From NCBI GenBank assembly GCA_030039775.1, contig JASHUX010000348.1, positions 1 to 6,722 on the forward strand: DNA of 6,722 nucleotides, given 5' to 3'. A program made the position numbers and the translations under genes. The notes below the pieces were generated by a model. That model made no database searches, was not told where the DNA came from, and worked only from the letters and a program-made list of their open reading frames with translations. Source of the stretch: Alphaproteobacteria bacterium (lineage in GTDB: Bacteria > Pseudomonadota > Alphaproteobacteria > ATCC43930 > CGMCC-115725). Positions within the stretch are counted from its first letter, which is position 1, and the number at the start of each line of letters is the position of its first letter. Below, in pieces: positions 1 through 6,382 of the stretch.

Positions 1-253
1 CGCCCTCGGGTATGGTGGCGGCGTTGAACGGATCGAGGGCGTAGACGACGCCGTCGCGCAGACCCCGCGCGATGCAGACCGTCGATTTGCCTTTCCAGCT
101 ACCGATCTCGAGAACGCGCGCGCCCGCCGGCAGACCGCGCGCAATCCGATAGAGCGCTAGCGCCTCGCGACCGCTCAGCCACCCACCGATCTCACGATAA
201 TTGCGGATCGGCCAAAGCTGCAGCTTCAGGATCGCGCGCTGAAATTCGTTCAT
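1..253 (-). CDS. class I SAM-dependent methyltransferase, N-terminal part (cut by window edge)
   Basis: Reading the reverse strand from the ATG at 253-251 gives 84 codons with no stop before the window edge, so this is the start of a gene continuing to the left. The protein begins MNEFQRAILKLQLWPIRNY. Around residues 45-60 it carries VLEIGSWKGKSTVCIARGL, a Rossmann-fold SAM-binding motif I (E-I-G-x-x-x-G-x-S), and then VVYALDPF, where the acidic residue after the second strand would bind the SAM ribose. The GxxxGKST form is typical of the Methyltransf_24 type found in glycan, lipid or small-molecule contexts, but the substrate cannot be told from this fragment. No clear Shine-Dalgarno sequence precedes the ATG. 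The gene is divergent from the deacetylase gene, so it is not part of the plus-strand operon. The methyltransferase fold is fairly certain; the exact role is unknown. Confidence 0.75.
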   Translation of the reverse strand, partial: MNEFQRAILKLQLWPIRNYREIGGWLSGREALALYRIARGLPAGARVLEIGSWKGKSTVCIARGLRDGVVYALDPFNAATIPEG

Positions 254-263
254 GACGCTGGCG

Positions 264-292
264 TGTATAGCAAATGTTCGCCCGATTTGTGA
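264..292 (-). promoter_or_regulatory. possible promoter for the divergent methyltransferase gene
   Basis: On the minus strand, TATACA (269-264) resembles a -10 box and lies 10 bases before the ATG at 253. If real, transcription would begin only about 3 bases before the start codon, giving a near-leaderless message, which fits the missing Shine-Dalgarno sequence. The -35 region (TCACAA at 292-287) matches the consensus poorly. This is a weak call based on one box. Confidence 0.2.
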
Positions 293-301
293 GACTGCGC
301 C

Positions 302-1225
302 ATGACCACGGCGCTCTTCACCCATCCCGCCTGTCTCGGGCACGACACCAGCCGGCGGCACCCCGAATCGCCGGCGCGGCTGCGGGCGGTGTTGGATGCC
401 TTGTCGGGTGGGGCGTTCTCGGCGTTGCAGCGGCGCGAAGCGCCACGCGCATCCCGCGACGAGCTGGCGTTGATCCATCCGCCCGCCTTCATCGACGCTG
501 TCATGCGCGCGATCCCGGCAGAAGGCCATTCGGCGCTCGATCCCGATACGATCGTATCGCCGGGCTCGGGCGAGGCGGCGCTACGCGCGGCTGGCGCCGT
601 GGTGGCCGCCGTCGATGCGGTGATGGCGGGCGAGGCGGCCAACGCGTTCTGCGCGGTCCGGCCACCGGGTCATCATGCCGAGCCGGCACGCGCCATGGGT
701 TTTTGCCTGTTCAATAATGTCGCCGTCGGCGCAGCCCGCGCCCGCCGGCGCGGCTGTGCCCGGGTCGCGGTGGTCGATTTCGATGTTCATCACGGCAACG
801 GCACCCAAGCCGCGTTCGAGGCCGATGCAGGTTTCTTCTATGCCTCGACCCACCAAGGCAATTTCTATCCGGGGACCGGGTATCCGGACGAGACCGGGGT
901 CGGCAATATCGTCAATGTGCCGTTGGATGCCGGGACCGGGTCGGTCCCGTTCCGCGCCGCCTATGATCGTACGATTTTTCCGGCCCTCGCCACATTTCAG
1001 CCCGAATTTCTTTTAATATCAGCCGGATTCGATGCGCACCGCGCCGATCCCCTGGCGCAGCTCATGGTCGAGGAGAGCGATTTCGCATGGGTGACGGAGC
1101 GGCTGCTGGATATTGCGGCCGATCACGCCGGCGGCCGCGTGGTGTCTACGCTGGAGGGCGGGTACGACTTGTCTGCGCTAGCGGCGAGCGCCGCGGTGCA
1201 TGTCGCGGCATTAATGCGGCATTAG
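302..1225 (+). CDS. HDAC-like zinc-dependent deacetylase (histone deacetylase / AcuC / acetylpolyamine amidohydrolase superfamily)
   Basis: A complete 307-residue protein of the arginase/deacetylase fold, expected to hydrolyse an acetyl-amide bond (acetyl-lysine, acetylpolyamine or similar) in the cytoplasm; no signal peptide or membrane segment is visible. Family motifs are present in order: HPESPARL (20-27) near the N-terminus; RPPGHHAEPARAMGFCLFNN (120-139), with the active-site pair H124-H125; VVDFDVHHGNGT (157-168), with zinc ligands D161 and H163; STHQGNFYPGTG (182-193); ISAGFDAHRADPL (239-251), with the third zinc ligand D244; and LEGGYDL (284-290), whose Y288 is the transition-state tyrosine. 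All catalytic positions are intact, so the enzyme should be active. The HPE and LEGGY forms are closer to class II-like bacterial HDAC homologues than to class I. The ATG at 302 is preceded only by a weak purine patch. The gene lies 54 bases upstream of xseB on the same strand, but a promoter candidate sits between them. The physiological substrate is not deducible. Confidence 0.93.
   Translation: MTTALFTHPACLGHDTSRRHPESPARLRAVLDALSGGAFSALQRREAPRASRDELALIHPPAFIDAVMRAIPAEGHSALDPDTIVSPGSGEAALRAAGAVVAAVDAVMAGEAANAFCAVRPPGHHAEPARAMGFCLFNNVAVGAARARRRGCARVAVVDFDVHHGNGTQAAFEADAGFFYASTHQGNFYPGTGYPDETGVGNIVNVPLDAGTGSVPFRAAYDRTIFPALATFQPEFLLISAGFDAHRADPLAQLMVEESDFAWVTERLLDIAADHAGGRVVSTLEGGYDLSALAASAAVHVAALMRH
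931..949 (+). repeat. perfect 8-bp inverted repeat (hairpin) inside the deacetylase gene
   Basis: CGGGACCG (931-938) and CGGTCCCG (942-949) are exact reverse complements separated by GGT, so RNA from either strand could fold a stable GC-rich stem-loop. It lies inside the coding region, around residues 210-216 (a GTGS turn). No T-run follows, so it is not an intrinsic terminator. It may be only a by-product of Gly/Thr/Val codons in GC-rich DNA. Confidence 0.5.
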
Positions 1226-1234
1226 GTCAACCGC

Positions 1235-1263
1235 TTGCCGCAATTACCTGGTCTGCCTAAAGT
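1235..1263 (+). promoter_or_regulatory. candidate sigma70-type promoter for the xseB-ispA-dxs operon
   Basis: TTGCCG (1235-1240) and TAAAGT (1258-1263) each match four of six positions of the -35 and -10 consensus and are separated by exactly 17 bases. Transcription would start near 1270, just before the purine-rich ribosome binding site of xseB. The position, in the only sizeable gap upstream of a run of closely packed genes, supports the call. A promoter here would also argue against translation of xseB from the TTG at 1235. The boxes are imperfect and this has not been tested. Confidence 0.4.
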
Positions 1264-1270
1264 ATCTACA

Positions 1271-1279
1271 GGGGGCAGG
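1271..1279 (+). promoter_or_regulatory. ribosome binding site deciding the xseB start
   Basis: The purine-rich GGGGGCAGG lies directly before the ATG at 1280. It favours that ATG over the in-frame TTG at 1235, which lacks such a site and would add 15 residues not expected in XseB. Confidence 0.5.
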
Positions 1280-1531
1280 ATGGGAGAGACCAACATCCCC
1301 ACGGATATCGCGGCGCTCAGTTTCGAGGATGCGTTGTCGGAACTGGAGCAGATCGTTCGCCGGCTGGAAAGCGGCAGCGGCAAGCTCGACGATGCGATCG
1401 CGGCCTATGAGCGCGGCGCCCTTTTGAAGCGTCACTGCGAGGCGAAGCTGCGCGAGGCTCAGGCGCGGGTCGACAAGATCGTTATCGGCGCCGACGGCAA
1501 GCCCTCGACCGAGCCGGTGTCGCTTGAGTAG
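1280..1531 (+). CDS. xseB: exodeoxyribonuclease VII small subunit
   Basis: With the ATG at 1280 the protein has 83 residues, the usual XseB size (about 80). XseB partners XseA in exonuclease VII, which degrades single-stranded DNA from both ends to oligonucleotides and acts in mismatch repair and DNA damage processing. The family signature is clear: SFEDALSELEQIVRRLESG (14-32), then LDDAIAAYERGALLKRHCEA (36-55) and KLREAQARVDKI (56-67), predicting a helical hairpin that packs along the coiled-coil arm of XseA. The variable C-terminal tail ([14 protein letters not shown]) is normal. No xseA is in the window, which is usual because the two subunits are often unlinked. Its last 8 bases overlap the ispA start. 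An in-frame TTG at 1235 would add 15 residues but lies in the candidate promoter. Confidence 0.93.
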   Translation: MGETNIPTDIAALSFEDALSELEQIVRRLESGSGKLDDAIAAYERGALLKRHCEAKLREAQARVDKIVIGADGKPSTEPVSLE

Positions 1532-2438
1532 CGCGACCTGGACCGACGACACGGCGTTCGAAACCGCACTGAGCAATGCCGCGCGAGAGGTCGACACCGT
1601 CATGGACCGGCTGATTTCGGTGCCGCCGGGTCCAGAGGCGCGCGTATTCGAAGCGATGCGCTATGCCGTGCTCGGGCCCGGCAAGCGCTTGCGCCCGTTT
1701 CTGGTGATGGCAAGTGCCCGGCTGTTCGCGGTCTCGCGACGCAGCGCGCTGCAAGTGGCGGCGGCGGTCGAGATGGTTCATGCCTACTCACTGGTGCATG
1801 ACGACTTGCCGGCGATGGACAACAGCGATCTGCGCCGCGGCCGGCCGACCTGCCACAAACAATTCGACGACGCCACGGCCGTGCTGGCCGGGGACGGGTT
1901 GCTTACTCTGGCGTTCGAGGTGCTGGCCAACCGCGACACCCATGGCGATCCGACGGTGCGCTGCGAATTGGTTTCGGCGCTGGCGTTAGCCGCCGGCGAT
2001 CAGGGCATGGTCGGCGGCCAGATGTTCGATCTGATAGCGGAGCACCGGCCCGATCTCGATATCGGCGCCATCACTCGGTTGCAGCGGCTGAAGACCGGGG
2101 CACTCATTGCTTTTTCCTGCGAGGCGGGTGCGATTCTCGGCAAGGCGCCCCATGATGCCCGGTTGGCGCTGCGGGGCTATGCACACGATCTGGGATTGGC
2201 GTTTCAGATCGCTGACGATTTGCTGGATGTGGAGGGCACGCCCGAGATGACCGGCAAGCCGGTCGGGCAGGACGTGATTGCGGGAAAAGCGACCTTTGTG
2301 TCGATTTTGGGAGTGGAAAGAGCGCGCGCTCAGGCGAGACTTTTAGTCGGCCAGGCCGTTGCACATCTTGATATATTCGACGCCAACACCGAGTTGTTGT
2401 GTCAAACCGCGCGCTTTGTCGTTGAACGACGCGCCTGA
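1524..2438 (+). CDS. ispA: (2E,6E)-farnesyl diphosphate synthase (short-chain polyprenyl synthetase)
   Basis: A 304-residue trans-prenyltransferase that condenses dimethylallyl and isopentenyl diphosphates to geranyl and then farnesyl diphosphate. Visible motifs: GPGKRLRP (51-58), binding isopentenyl diphosphate; the first aspartate-rich motif in [14 protein letters not shown] (86-99; D93, D94, D99), in the DDx4D form typical of bacterial FPP synthases; LRRGRPT (103-109); LKTG (189-192); and the second aspartate-rich motif FQIADDLLD (227-235; D231, D232, D235). The start is a TTG at 1524 overlapping the xseB stop. This start retains the helix [20 protein letters not shown], which aligns with the E. 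coli IspA N-terminus; the next in-frame ATG (1602) would remove it. The overlap suggests translational coupling. It sits directly upstream of dxs, a classic pairing. A geranylgeranyl diphosphate synthase is a less likely alternative, since motifs alone do not fully settle chain length. Confidence 0.92.
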   Translation: MSSATWTDDTAFETALSNAAREVDTVMDRLISVPPGPEARVFEAMRYAVLGPGKRLRPFLVMASARLFAVSRRSALQVAAAVEMVHAYSLVHDDLPAMDNSDLRRGRPTCHKQFDDATAVLAGDGLLTLAFEVLANRDTHGDPTVRCELVSALALAAGDQGMVGGQMFDLIAEHRPDLDIGAITRLQRLKTGALIAFSCEAGAILGKAPHDARLALRGYAHDLGLAFQIADDLLDVEGTPEMTGKPVGQDVIAGKATFVSILGVERARAQARLLVGQAVAHLDIFDANTELLCQTARFVVERRA

Positions 2439-2445
2439 AGGAGGG
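2438..2445 (+). promoter_or_regulatory. strong Shine-Dalgarno sequence for dxs, overlapping the ispA stop
   Basis: AAGGAGGG begins at the last base of the ispA TGA (2436-2438) and lies just before the GTG at 2450. It is the clearest ribosome binding site in the window. It supports GTG as the dxs start and suggests dxs can be initiated independently of ispA translation. Confidence 0.75.
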
Positions 2446-2449
2446 CGAG

Positions 2450-4387
2450 GTGGCCAACGAAACAACTTATGGAAGCAATACCGCGACCCCGTTCCTCGAC
2501 GGCATCGACACGCCGGCGGATTTGCGCACGTTGCGGGAGCAGGATTTGCGCGCCGTGGCCGACGAGCTGCGCCAGGAAGTGATTAACGCGGTTTCGGTCA
2601 CGGGCGGTCATCTCGGCGCTGGGCTAGGTGTGGTGGAGCTGACCGTTGCACTGCATTACGTCTTCGACACACCACGCGCCAGGCTGATCTGGGACGTCGG
2701 CCACCAGGCCTACCCGCATAAGGTGCTGACCGGACGGCGAGACCGCATCCGCACCCTACGCCAGGGCGGCGGCCTCAGCGGTTTCACCAAGCGCTCGGAA
2801 AGCGAATACGACCCGTTCGGCGCCGCGCACAGCTCGACCTCGATCAGTTCAGCCCTCGGCATGGCGGTGGCGCGCGATCTGCAAGGCGGTAAGAACGACG
2901 TTATCGCGGTGATCGGTGACGGCGCGATGTCGGCTGGCATGGCTTACGAGGCGATGAACAACGCCGGGTCGATGAATTCGCGGTTGATCGTCATTCTCAA
3001 TGACAACGACATGTCGATCGCGCCGCCGGTCGGTGCGATGAGCGCCTATCTGTCGCGTCTGTTGTCCTCGAAGGAATATCGCAACCTGCGCACCTTCGGG
3101 CAGCGATTGGCGCGCCTCTTGCCGCGCGGGTTGAGCAAGGCGGCGAAGCGCGCCGAGGGTTATGCTCGTGGCATGGTGACGGGTGGCACGCTGTTCGAGG
3201 AGCTCGGCTTCTACTATGTCGGCCCGATCGACGGTCACAACATCGACCATTTGCTGCCGGTGCTCAAGAATGTGCGCGACAGCGAGCATACCGGGCCCGT
3301 GCTGATCCATGTCGTGACGCAAAAGGGCCACGGCTATCCGCCGGCCGAAGCCGCCGCCGACAAATATCACGGCGTGGTCAAGTTCGACGTCGCCACCGGT
3401 ACGCAGGCGAAGGGCAAGGCGGGTCCGCCGTCCTACACCAGCGTTTATGCCAAGGCGCTGATTGCGGAGGCCGAGGCCGATCCGAAGATCGTCGCCATCA
3501 CCGCGGCCATGCCGTCGGGCACCGGCCTCGACAAATTTGCCGAGCGTTTCCCGGAGCGCTGCTTCGACGTCGGCATCGCGGAACAGCACGGAGTCACCTT
3601 CGCCGCCGGCTTGGCGTGCGAAGGCATGAAGCCGTTCGCCACGATCTACTCGACGTTCCTGCAACGCGCCTATGACCAGGTCGTCCACGACGTCGCGATC
3701 CAGAGCCTGCCCGTGCGCTTTGCCATGGACCGGGCCGGGCTGGTCGGGGCAGACGGCCAGACGCACGCCGGCTCGTTCGACGTCGCCTATCTCGGCTGCC
3801 TGCCGGGGTTCGTCGTCATGGCGGCGGCCGACGAGGCCGAGCTGATGCACATGGTCGCGACCGCGGCGACGATCGACGACCGGCCCTCGGCGGTGCGCTA
3901 TCCGCGCGGCGAGGGTGTCGGCATGGCGTTACCAAAGCGCGGCGAGGTGTTGCCGATCGGCAAAGGCCGCATCGTCAAGGAAGGCACCAAGATCGCGCTG
4001 TTGTCGTTCGGCGCACGGCTCCAGGAATGCATGAAGGCGGCGCGTGACCTCGAGACGATGGGGCTTTCGACCACCGTTGCCGATGCGCGCTTTGCGAAAC
4101 CCGTCGACACCGACCTGATCGACCGGCTCGCGCGCGAGCACGAAGTGCTGATCACTATCGAGGAAGGCGCCGTCGGCGGCTTCGCGACGCAGGTCATGCA
4201 TCACCTCGCGCATAGCGGCGCGCTCGAGAGCGGGCTCAAGATCCGGCCCATGGTGCTGCCCGACAGATTCCTCGATCACGACGCGCCGGCGAAGCAGTAC
4301 GACACGGCGAAGCTCAACGCGACGCATATCGTGCAAATGGCGCTCGGCGCTTTGGGCCAGGAAATACTGTTCTCCGCGCGGGCGTAG
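2450..4387 (+). CDS. dxs: 1-deoxy-D-xylulose-5-phosphate synthase
   Basis: A 645-residue thiamine-diphosphate enzyme that condenses pyruvate and glyceraldehyde 3-phosphate to 1-deoxy-D-xylulose 5-phosphate, the first and often rate-controlling step of the MEP isoprenoid pathway; the product also feeds thiamine and pyridoxal synthesis. Order of parts: PADLRTL N-terminus (22-28); [16 protein letters not shown] (50-65), whose H54 matches the active-site His49 of E. coli; [16 protein letters not shown] (81-96); the thiamine-diphosphate/Mg motif [18 protein letters not shown] (156-173) ending at N184-D185-N186; the central domain with FDVGIAEQH (372-380), whose E378 matches catalytic Glu370 of E. 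coli; [11 protein letters not shown] (400-410); [15 protein letters not shown] (427-441); RYPRG (483-487); and the C-terminal transketolase-like domain, including [12 protein letters not shown] (567-578). The length is normal and no key residue is missing. The start is GTG with a strong Shine-Dalgarno sequence. Cotranscription with ispA would couple supply and use of C5 units. Confidence 0.97.
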   Translation: MANETTYGSNTATPFLDGIDTPADLRTLREQDLRAVADELRQEVINAVSVTGGHLGAGLGVVELTVALHYVFDTPRARLIWDVGHQAYPHKVLTGRRDRIRTLRQGGGLSGFTKRSESEYDPFGAAHSSTSISSALGMAVARDLQGGKNDVIAVIGDGAMSAGMAYEAMNNAGSMNSRLIVILNDNDMSIAPPVGAMSAYLSRLLSSKEYRNLRTFGQRLARLLPRGLSKAAKRAEGYARGMVTGGTLFEELGFYYVGPIDGHNIDHLLPVLKNVRDSEHTGPVLIHVVTQKGHGYPPAEAAADKYHGVVKFDVATGTQAKGKAGPPSYTSVYAKALIAEAEADPKIVAITAAMPSGTGLDKFAERFPERCFDVGIAEQHGVTFAAGLACEGMKPFATIYSTFLQRAYDQVVHDVAIQSLPVRFAMDRAGLVGADGQTHAGSFDVAYLGCLPGFVVMAAADEAELMHMVATAATIDDRPSAVRYPRGEGVGMALPKRGEVLPIGKGRIVKEGTKIALLSFGARLQECMKAARDLETMGLSTTVADARFAKPVDTDLIDRLAREHEVLITIEEGAVGGFATQVMHHLAHSGALESGLKIRPMVLPDRFLDHDAPAKQYDTAKLNATHIVQMALGALGQEILFSARA

Positions 4388-4396
4388 CCCGCCGCG
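4375..4396 (+). other. hairpin spanning the dxs stop codon and the tlyA leader
   Basis: GCGGGC (4378-4383) and GCCCGC (4387-4392) are exact reverse complements around a GTA loop. Skipping one bulged base (4393), three more pairs form between 4375-4377 and 4394-4396. The dxs TAG (4385-4387) lies at the loop. No T-run follows, so termination is unlikely; an effect on mRNA stability or tlyA translation is possible. The base pairing is seen directly; any function is inference. Confidence 0.45.
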
Positions 4397-4402
4397 CACG
4401 GT

Positions 4403-5149
4403 ATGAGCGCGGGGGATAAGCGGCTCGACCAATTGCTGGTGGAACGCGGCCTCGCCGAAACGCGCGCGCGGGCGCAGGCGTTGGTGATGGCGGGCGAGGT
4501 CTGGTCCGGCGACAAGCGCCTCGACAAAGCGGGCGCGCGCCTCGCCGACGATGCGCCGCTCGAGGTCAAGCGGCGGGACCATCCTTATGTCTCGCGCGGC
4601 GGCATCAAGCTCGATCACGGTCTGAGCTATTTCCGCTTCGATCCGGCGGACAAAATCGCGCTTGATATCGGCGCCTCGACCGGTGGCTTTACCGATGTGC
4701 TGCTGTCTCGCGGCGTGCAGAAAGTCTATGCCGTCGATGTCGGTCACGGACAATTGGCGTGGAAGCTGCGCCAGAATACGCGCGTCGTGGTCCTTGAGCG
4801 CGTCAACGCGCGATATCTGAGCAACGTTGAAATACCAGAGGCGCCCCAGGTTATCGTCTGCGACGCGAGCTTTATCGGGTTGGAGGTGGTGTTGCCGGCG
4901 TCGCTGGCATTGGCGGCGCCGAAGGCCGAGTTGGTGGCGCTGATCAAGCCGCAATTCGAAGTCGGCCGCGGCCGCGTCGGGCGCGGCGGGGTGGTGCGCG
5001 ATCCGGCGCTGCACCAGGAGGTCTGCACCCGCATCGCCAACTGGCTCCGCGCTCAACCCGGTTGGAGCGTGCTCGGCGTTACCGAAAGCCCGATCCGGGG
5101 CCCGGACGGCAATATCGAATTTCTGATCGGCGCGCGACATTTAGCGTGA
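4403..5149 (+). CDS. tlyA: TlyA family rRNA (cytidine-2'-O)-methyltransferase
   Basis: A 248-residue protein with an N-terminal S4 RNA-binding domain (about 5-58: RLDQLLVERGLAETRARAQA onward) and an FtsJ/RrmJ-like SAM-dependent 2'-O-methyltransferase domain. SAM motif I is ALDIGASTGGFTD (86-98). The K-D-K-E catalytic tetrad can be placed at K69 (SRGGIKL), D154 (VCDASF), K182 (LIKPQFE) and E239 (GNIEFL), almost the same spacing as in Mycobacterium tuberculosis TlyA. The interdomain linker reads HPYVSRG where the mycobacterial enzyme has RAWVSRG. Characterised members methylate C1920 of 23S rRNA, and the longer type also C1409 of 16S rRNA, affecting capreomycin/viomycin sensitivity; at 248 residues this one is nearer the shorter type. 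The frequent label 'hemolysin A' is historical. It follows dxs by 15 bases with only a weak ribosome binding site and overlaps the next gene by 4 bases. Confidence 0.93.
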   Translation: MSAGDKRLDQLLVERGLAETRARAQALVMAGEVWSGDKRLDKAGARLADDAPLEVKRRDHPYVSRGGIKLDHGLSYFRFDPADKIALDIGASTGGFTDVLLSRGVQKVYAVDVGHGQLAWKLRQNTRVVVLERVNARYLSNVEIPEAPQVIVCDASFIGLEVVLPASLALAAPKAELVALIKPQFEVGRGRVGRGGVVRDPALHQEVCTRIANWLRAQPGWSVLGVTESPIRGPDGNIEFLIGARHLA

Positions 5150-6339
5150 ACGTGGCGACGCTAACCATCGAGCGCATTGGCGCGCGCGGCGACGGCATCG
5201 CCCATTGCGAAGGCAGGGCCGTGTTCGTGCCTTTTACTGCGCCGGGCGATGTCGTTCGCGCGCGACTGAACGGCGACAAAGCCGAACTGGTCGCCGTCGT
5301 TACGCCGGGTGCGCGGCAAGAACCGCCGTGCCCGCATTTCGGCCGGTGCGGCGGCTGCAGCCTTCAGCATCTCGCCGACGACGCGTACGCGGCGGCCAAG
5401 CAGGATTTCGTGCGCGAGGCACTAGCCCACCGCGGGCTCGATCCCGGCATCGTCGAGCCGCCGGTGCGCGTGCCGCCCGCGACCCGGCGCCGTGCGCGCC
5501 TTGCTATGACGCGCGCCGCCACTGGCTTTCACCAGCGTGCGAGCCATCGTGTCGTCGATATGACGACGTGCTTCGTGTTGCATCCGAATCTTGTCGCCGT
5601 CGCGCAGGCGCTGCGGTCGTTGCGGCTGGACGGCGCCGCGTCGTTGACCCTGACCGATACCGGCGTCGATGTACTGCTCGACCTGTCGCGGTCACTCGAC
5701 CTGGCGCAGCTCGAGACGCTGGCGGCGTTCGCCAACGCGCAGGATCTGGCGCGGCTTTCCTGGCGCATGGCCGACGACGCACCGAGCCCGATCGTTCAGC
5801 GGCGGCCTGTGCAAATCGATTTTTCCGGCACCACGGTCGATCTGCCGCCCGATTGTTTTCTCCAGGCGACGAAAAATTCCGAGACGGCGATCCGAGACCA
5901 CGTCCTCGCCGGCATCGGCGACGCGCGCATTGTTGCCGATCTTTACAGCGGTGTCGGCACGTTCGGTGTCGCTCTGGCGAAACGTGCCAAGGTTCACGCT
6001 GTCGATAGCAACGCGGCCGCCATTGCGGCGTTGCGCCGTGCCGATCCGGCGATCACGGCGGACGTCCGTGATCTCGAACGGCGCCCCCTATCGGCCGATG
6101 AGCTCAAGCGCTTCGACGCCGTGGTGTTCGACCCGCCCTATGCCGGCGCGGTGGCGCAAGCCAAGGAATTGGCCCGTTCCGGCGTTCGCCGCGTCGTTGC
6201 CGTCTCGTGTAATCCCGCCAGCTTCGCGCGCGATGCCCGCGCGCTTGTCGATGGCGGCTATCGCCTGACCCGCGTTGTCCCGGTGGACCAGTTCCTGTGG
6301 TCCGCCGAGGTTGAATTGGTGGCGTGGTTCGAGCGGTAA
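5146..6339 (+). CDS. TrmA-family rRNA (uracil-C5)-methyltransferase with TRAM domain and Fe-S cluster, RlmD-like
   Basis: From the GTG at 5146 the protein has 397 residues. The start overlaps the tlyA stop as GTGA, implying reinitiation by the same ribosomes; an upstream in-frame extension to 5062 lies wholly inside tlyA and encodes no family sequence. An N-terminal TRAM RNA-binding domain (about 3-55; TLTIERIGARGDGIAH, then FVPFTAPGDVV) is followed by [4Fe-4S] ligands C62, C68, C71 (CPHFGRCGGC) and C142 (TTCFVLHP). The methyltransferase domain shows FLQAT (238-242), SAM motif DLYSGVGTFG (265-274), FDPPY (328-332), the nucleophile C355 in SCNP, and E390 in AEVELV as likely general base. TRAM plus Fe-S cluster is the RlmD (RumA) architecture, which makes m5U1939 in 23S rRNA. 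The Bacillus homologue RlmCD also modifies U747, so the exact site or sites are uncertain and no symbol is given. Confidence 0.9.
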   Translation: MNVATLTIERIGARGDGIAHCEGRAVFVPFTAPGDVVRARLNGDKAELVAVVTPGARQEPPCPHFGRCGGCSLQHLADDAYAAAKQDFVREALAHRGLDPGIVEPPVRVPPATRRRARLAMTRAATGFHQRASHRVVDMTTCFVLHPNLVAVAQALRSLRLDGAASLTLTDTGVDVLLDLSRSLDLAQLETLAAFANAQDLARLSWRMADDAPSPIVQRRPVQIDFSGTTVDLPPDCFLQATKNSETAIRDHVLAGIGDARIVADLYSGVGTFGVALAKRAKVHAVDSNAAAIAALRRADPAITADVRDLERRPLSADELKRFDAVVFDPPYAGAVAQAKELARSGVRRVVAVSCNPASFARDARALVDGGYRLTRVVPVDQFLWSAEVELVAWFER

Positions 6340-6346
6340 TCGGTGC

Positions 6347-6374
6347 TGGTCTTCATCGAATCGAGTGCTATATA
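6347..6374 (+). promoter_or_regulatory. possible promoter for the helicase gene, near-leaderless
   Basis: TATATA (6369-6374) stands out in GC-rich DNA as a good -10 box. A -35 box at normal spacing (TGGTCT, 6347-6352) is poor. The ATG of the helicase gene is only 8 bases beyond the -10 box, preceded by CCCCCCA and no Shine-Dalgarno sequence, so transcription would begin at or within a base or two of the start codon. Confidence 0.35.
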
Positions 6375-6382
6375 GCCCCCCA

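Noticed and set aside
1208..1217. 10-base palindrome GCATTAATGC at the end of the deacetylase gene, considered as a terminator or operator
   Set aside because: Too short and AT-centred for a terminator, no T-run follows, and it lies within the last codons; chance is the simplest explanation.
2849..3850. 333-codon open frame on the minus strand inside dxs
   Set aside because: Same reasoning: it is fully covered by conserved dxs coding sequence and its translation resembles no known family.
3929..5140. 403-codon open frame on the minus strand across the end of dxs and most of tlyA
   Set aside because: It is antisense to two clearly functional genes, has Arg/Ala/His-rich composition without a recognisable motif, and is what high GC at third positions produces on the opposite strand.
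4403..5149. Hemolysin/toxin role for the TlyA homologue
   Set aside because: The S4 plus 2'-O-methyltransferase domains and the K-D-K-E tetrad point to rRNA modification; the hemolysin name is historical.
5205..6008. 267-codon open frame on the plus strand in another frame of the RlmD-like gene
   Set aside because: Its Arg/Ala-rich translation is a frame shadow; the TRAM, Fe-S and SAM motifs are all in the other frame.
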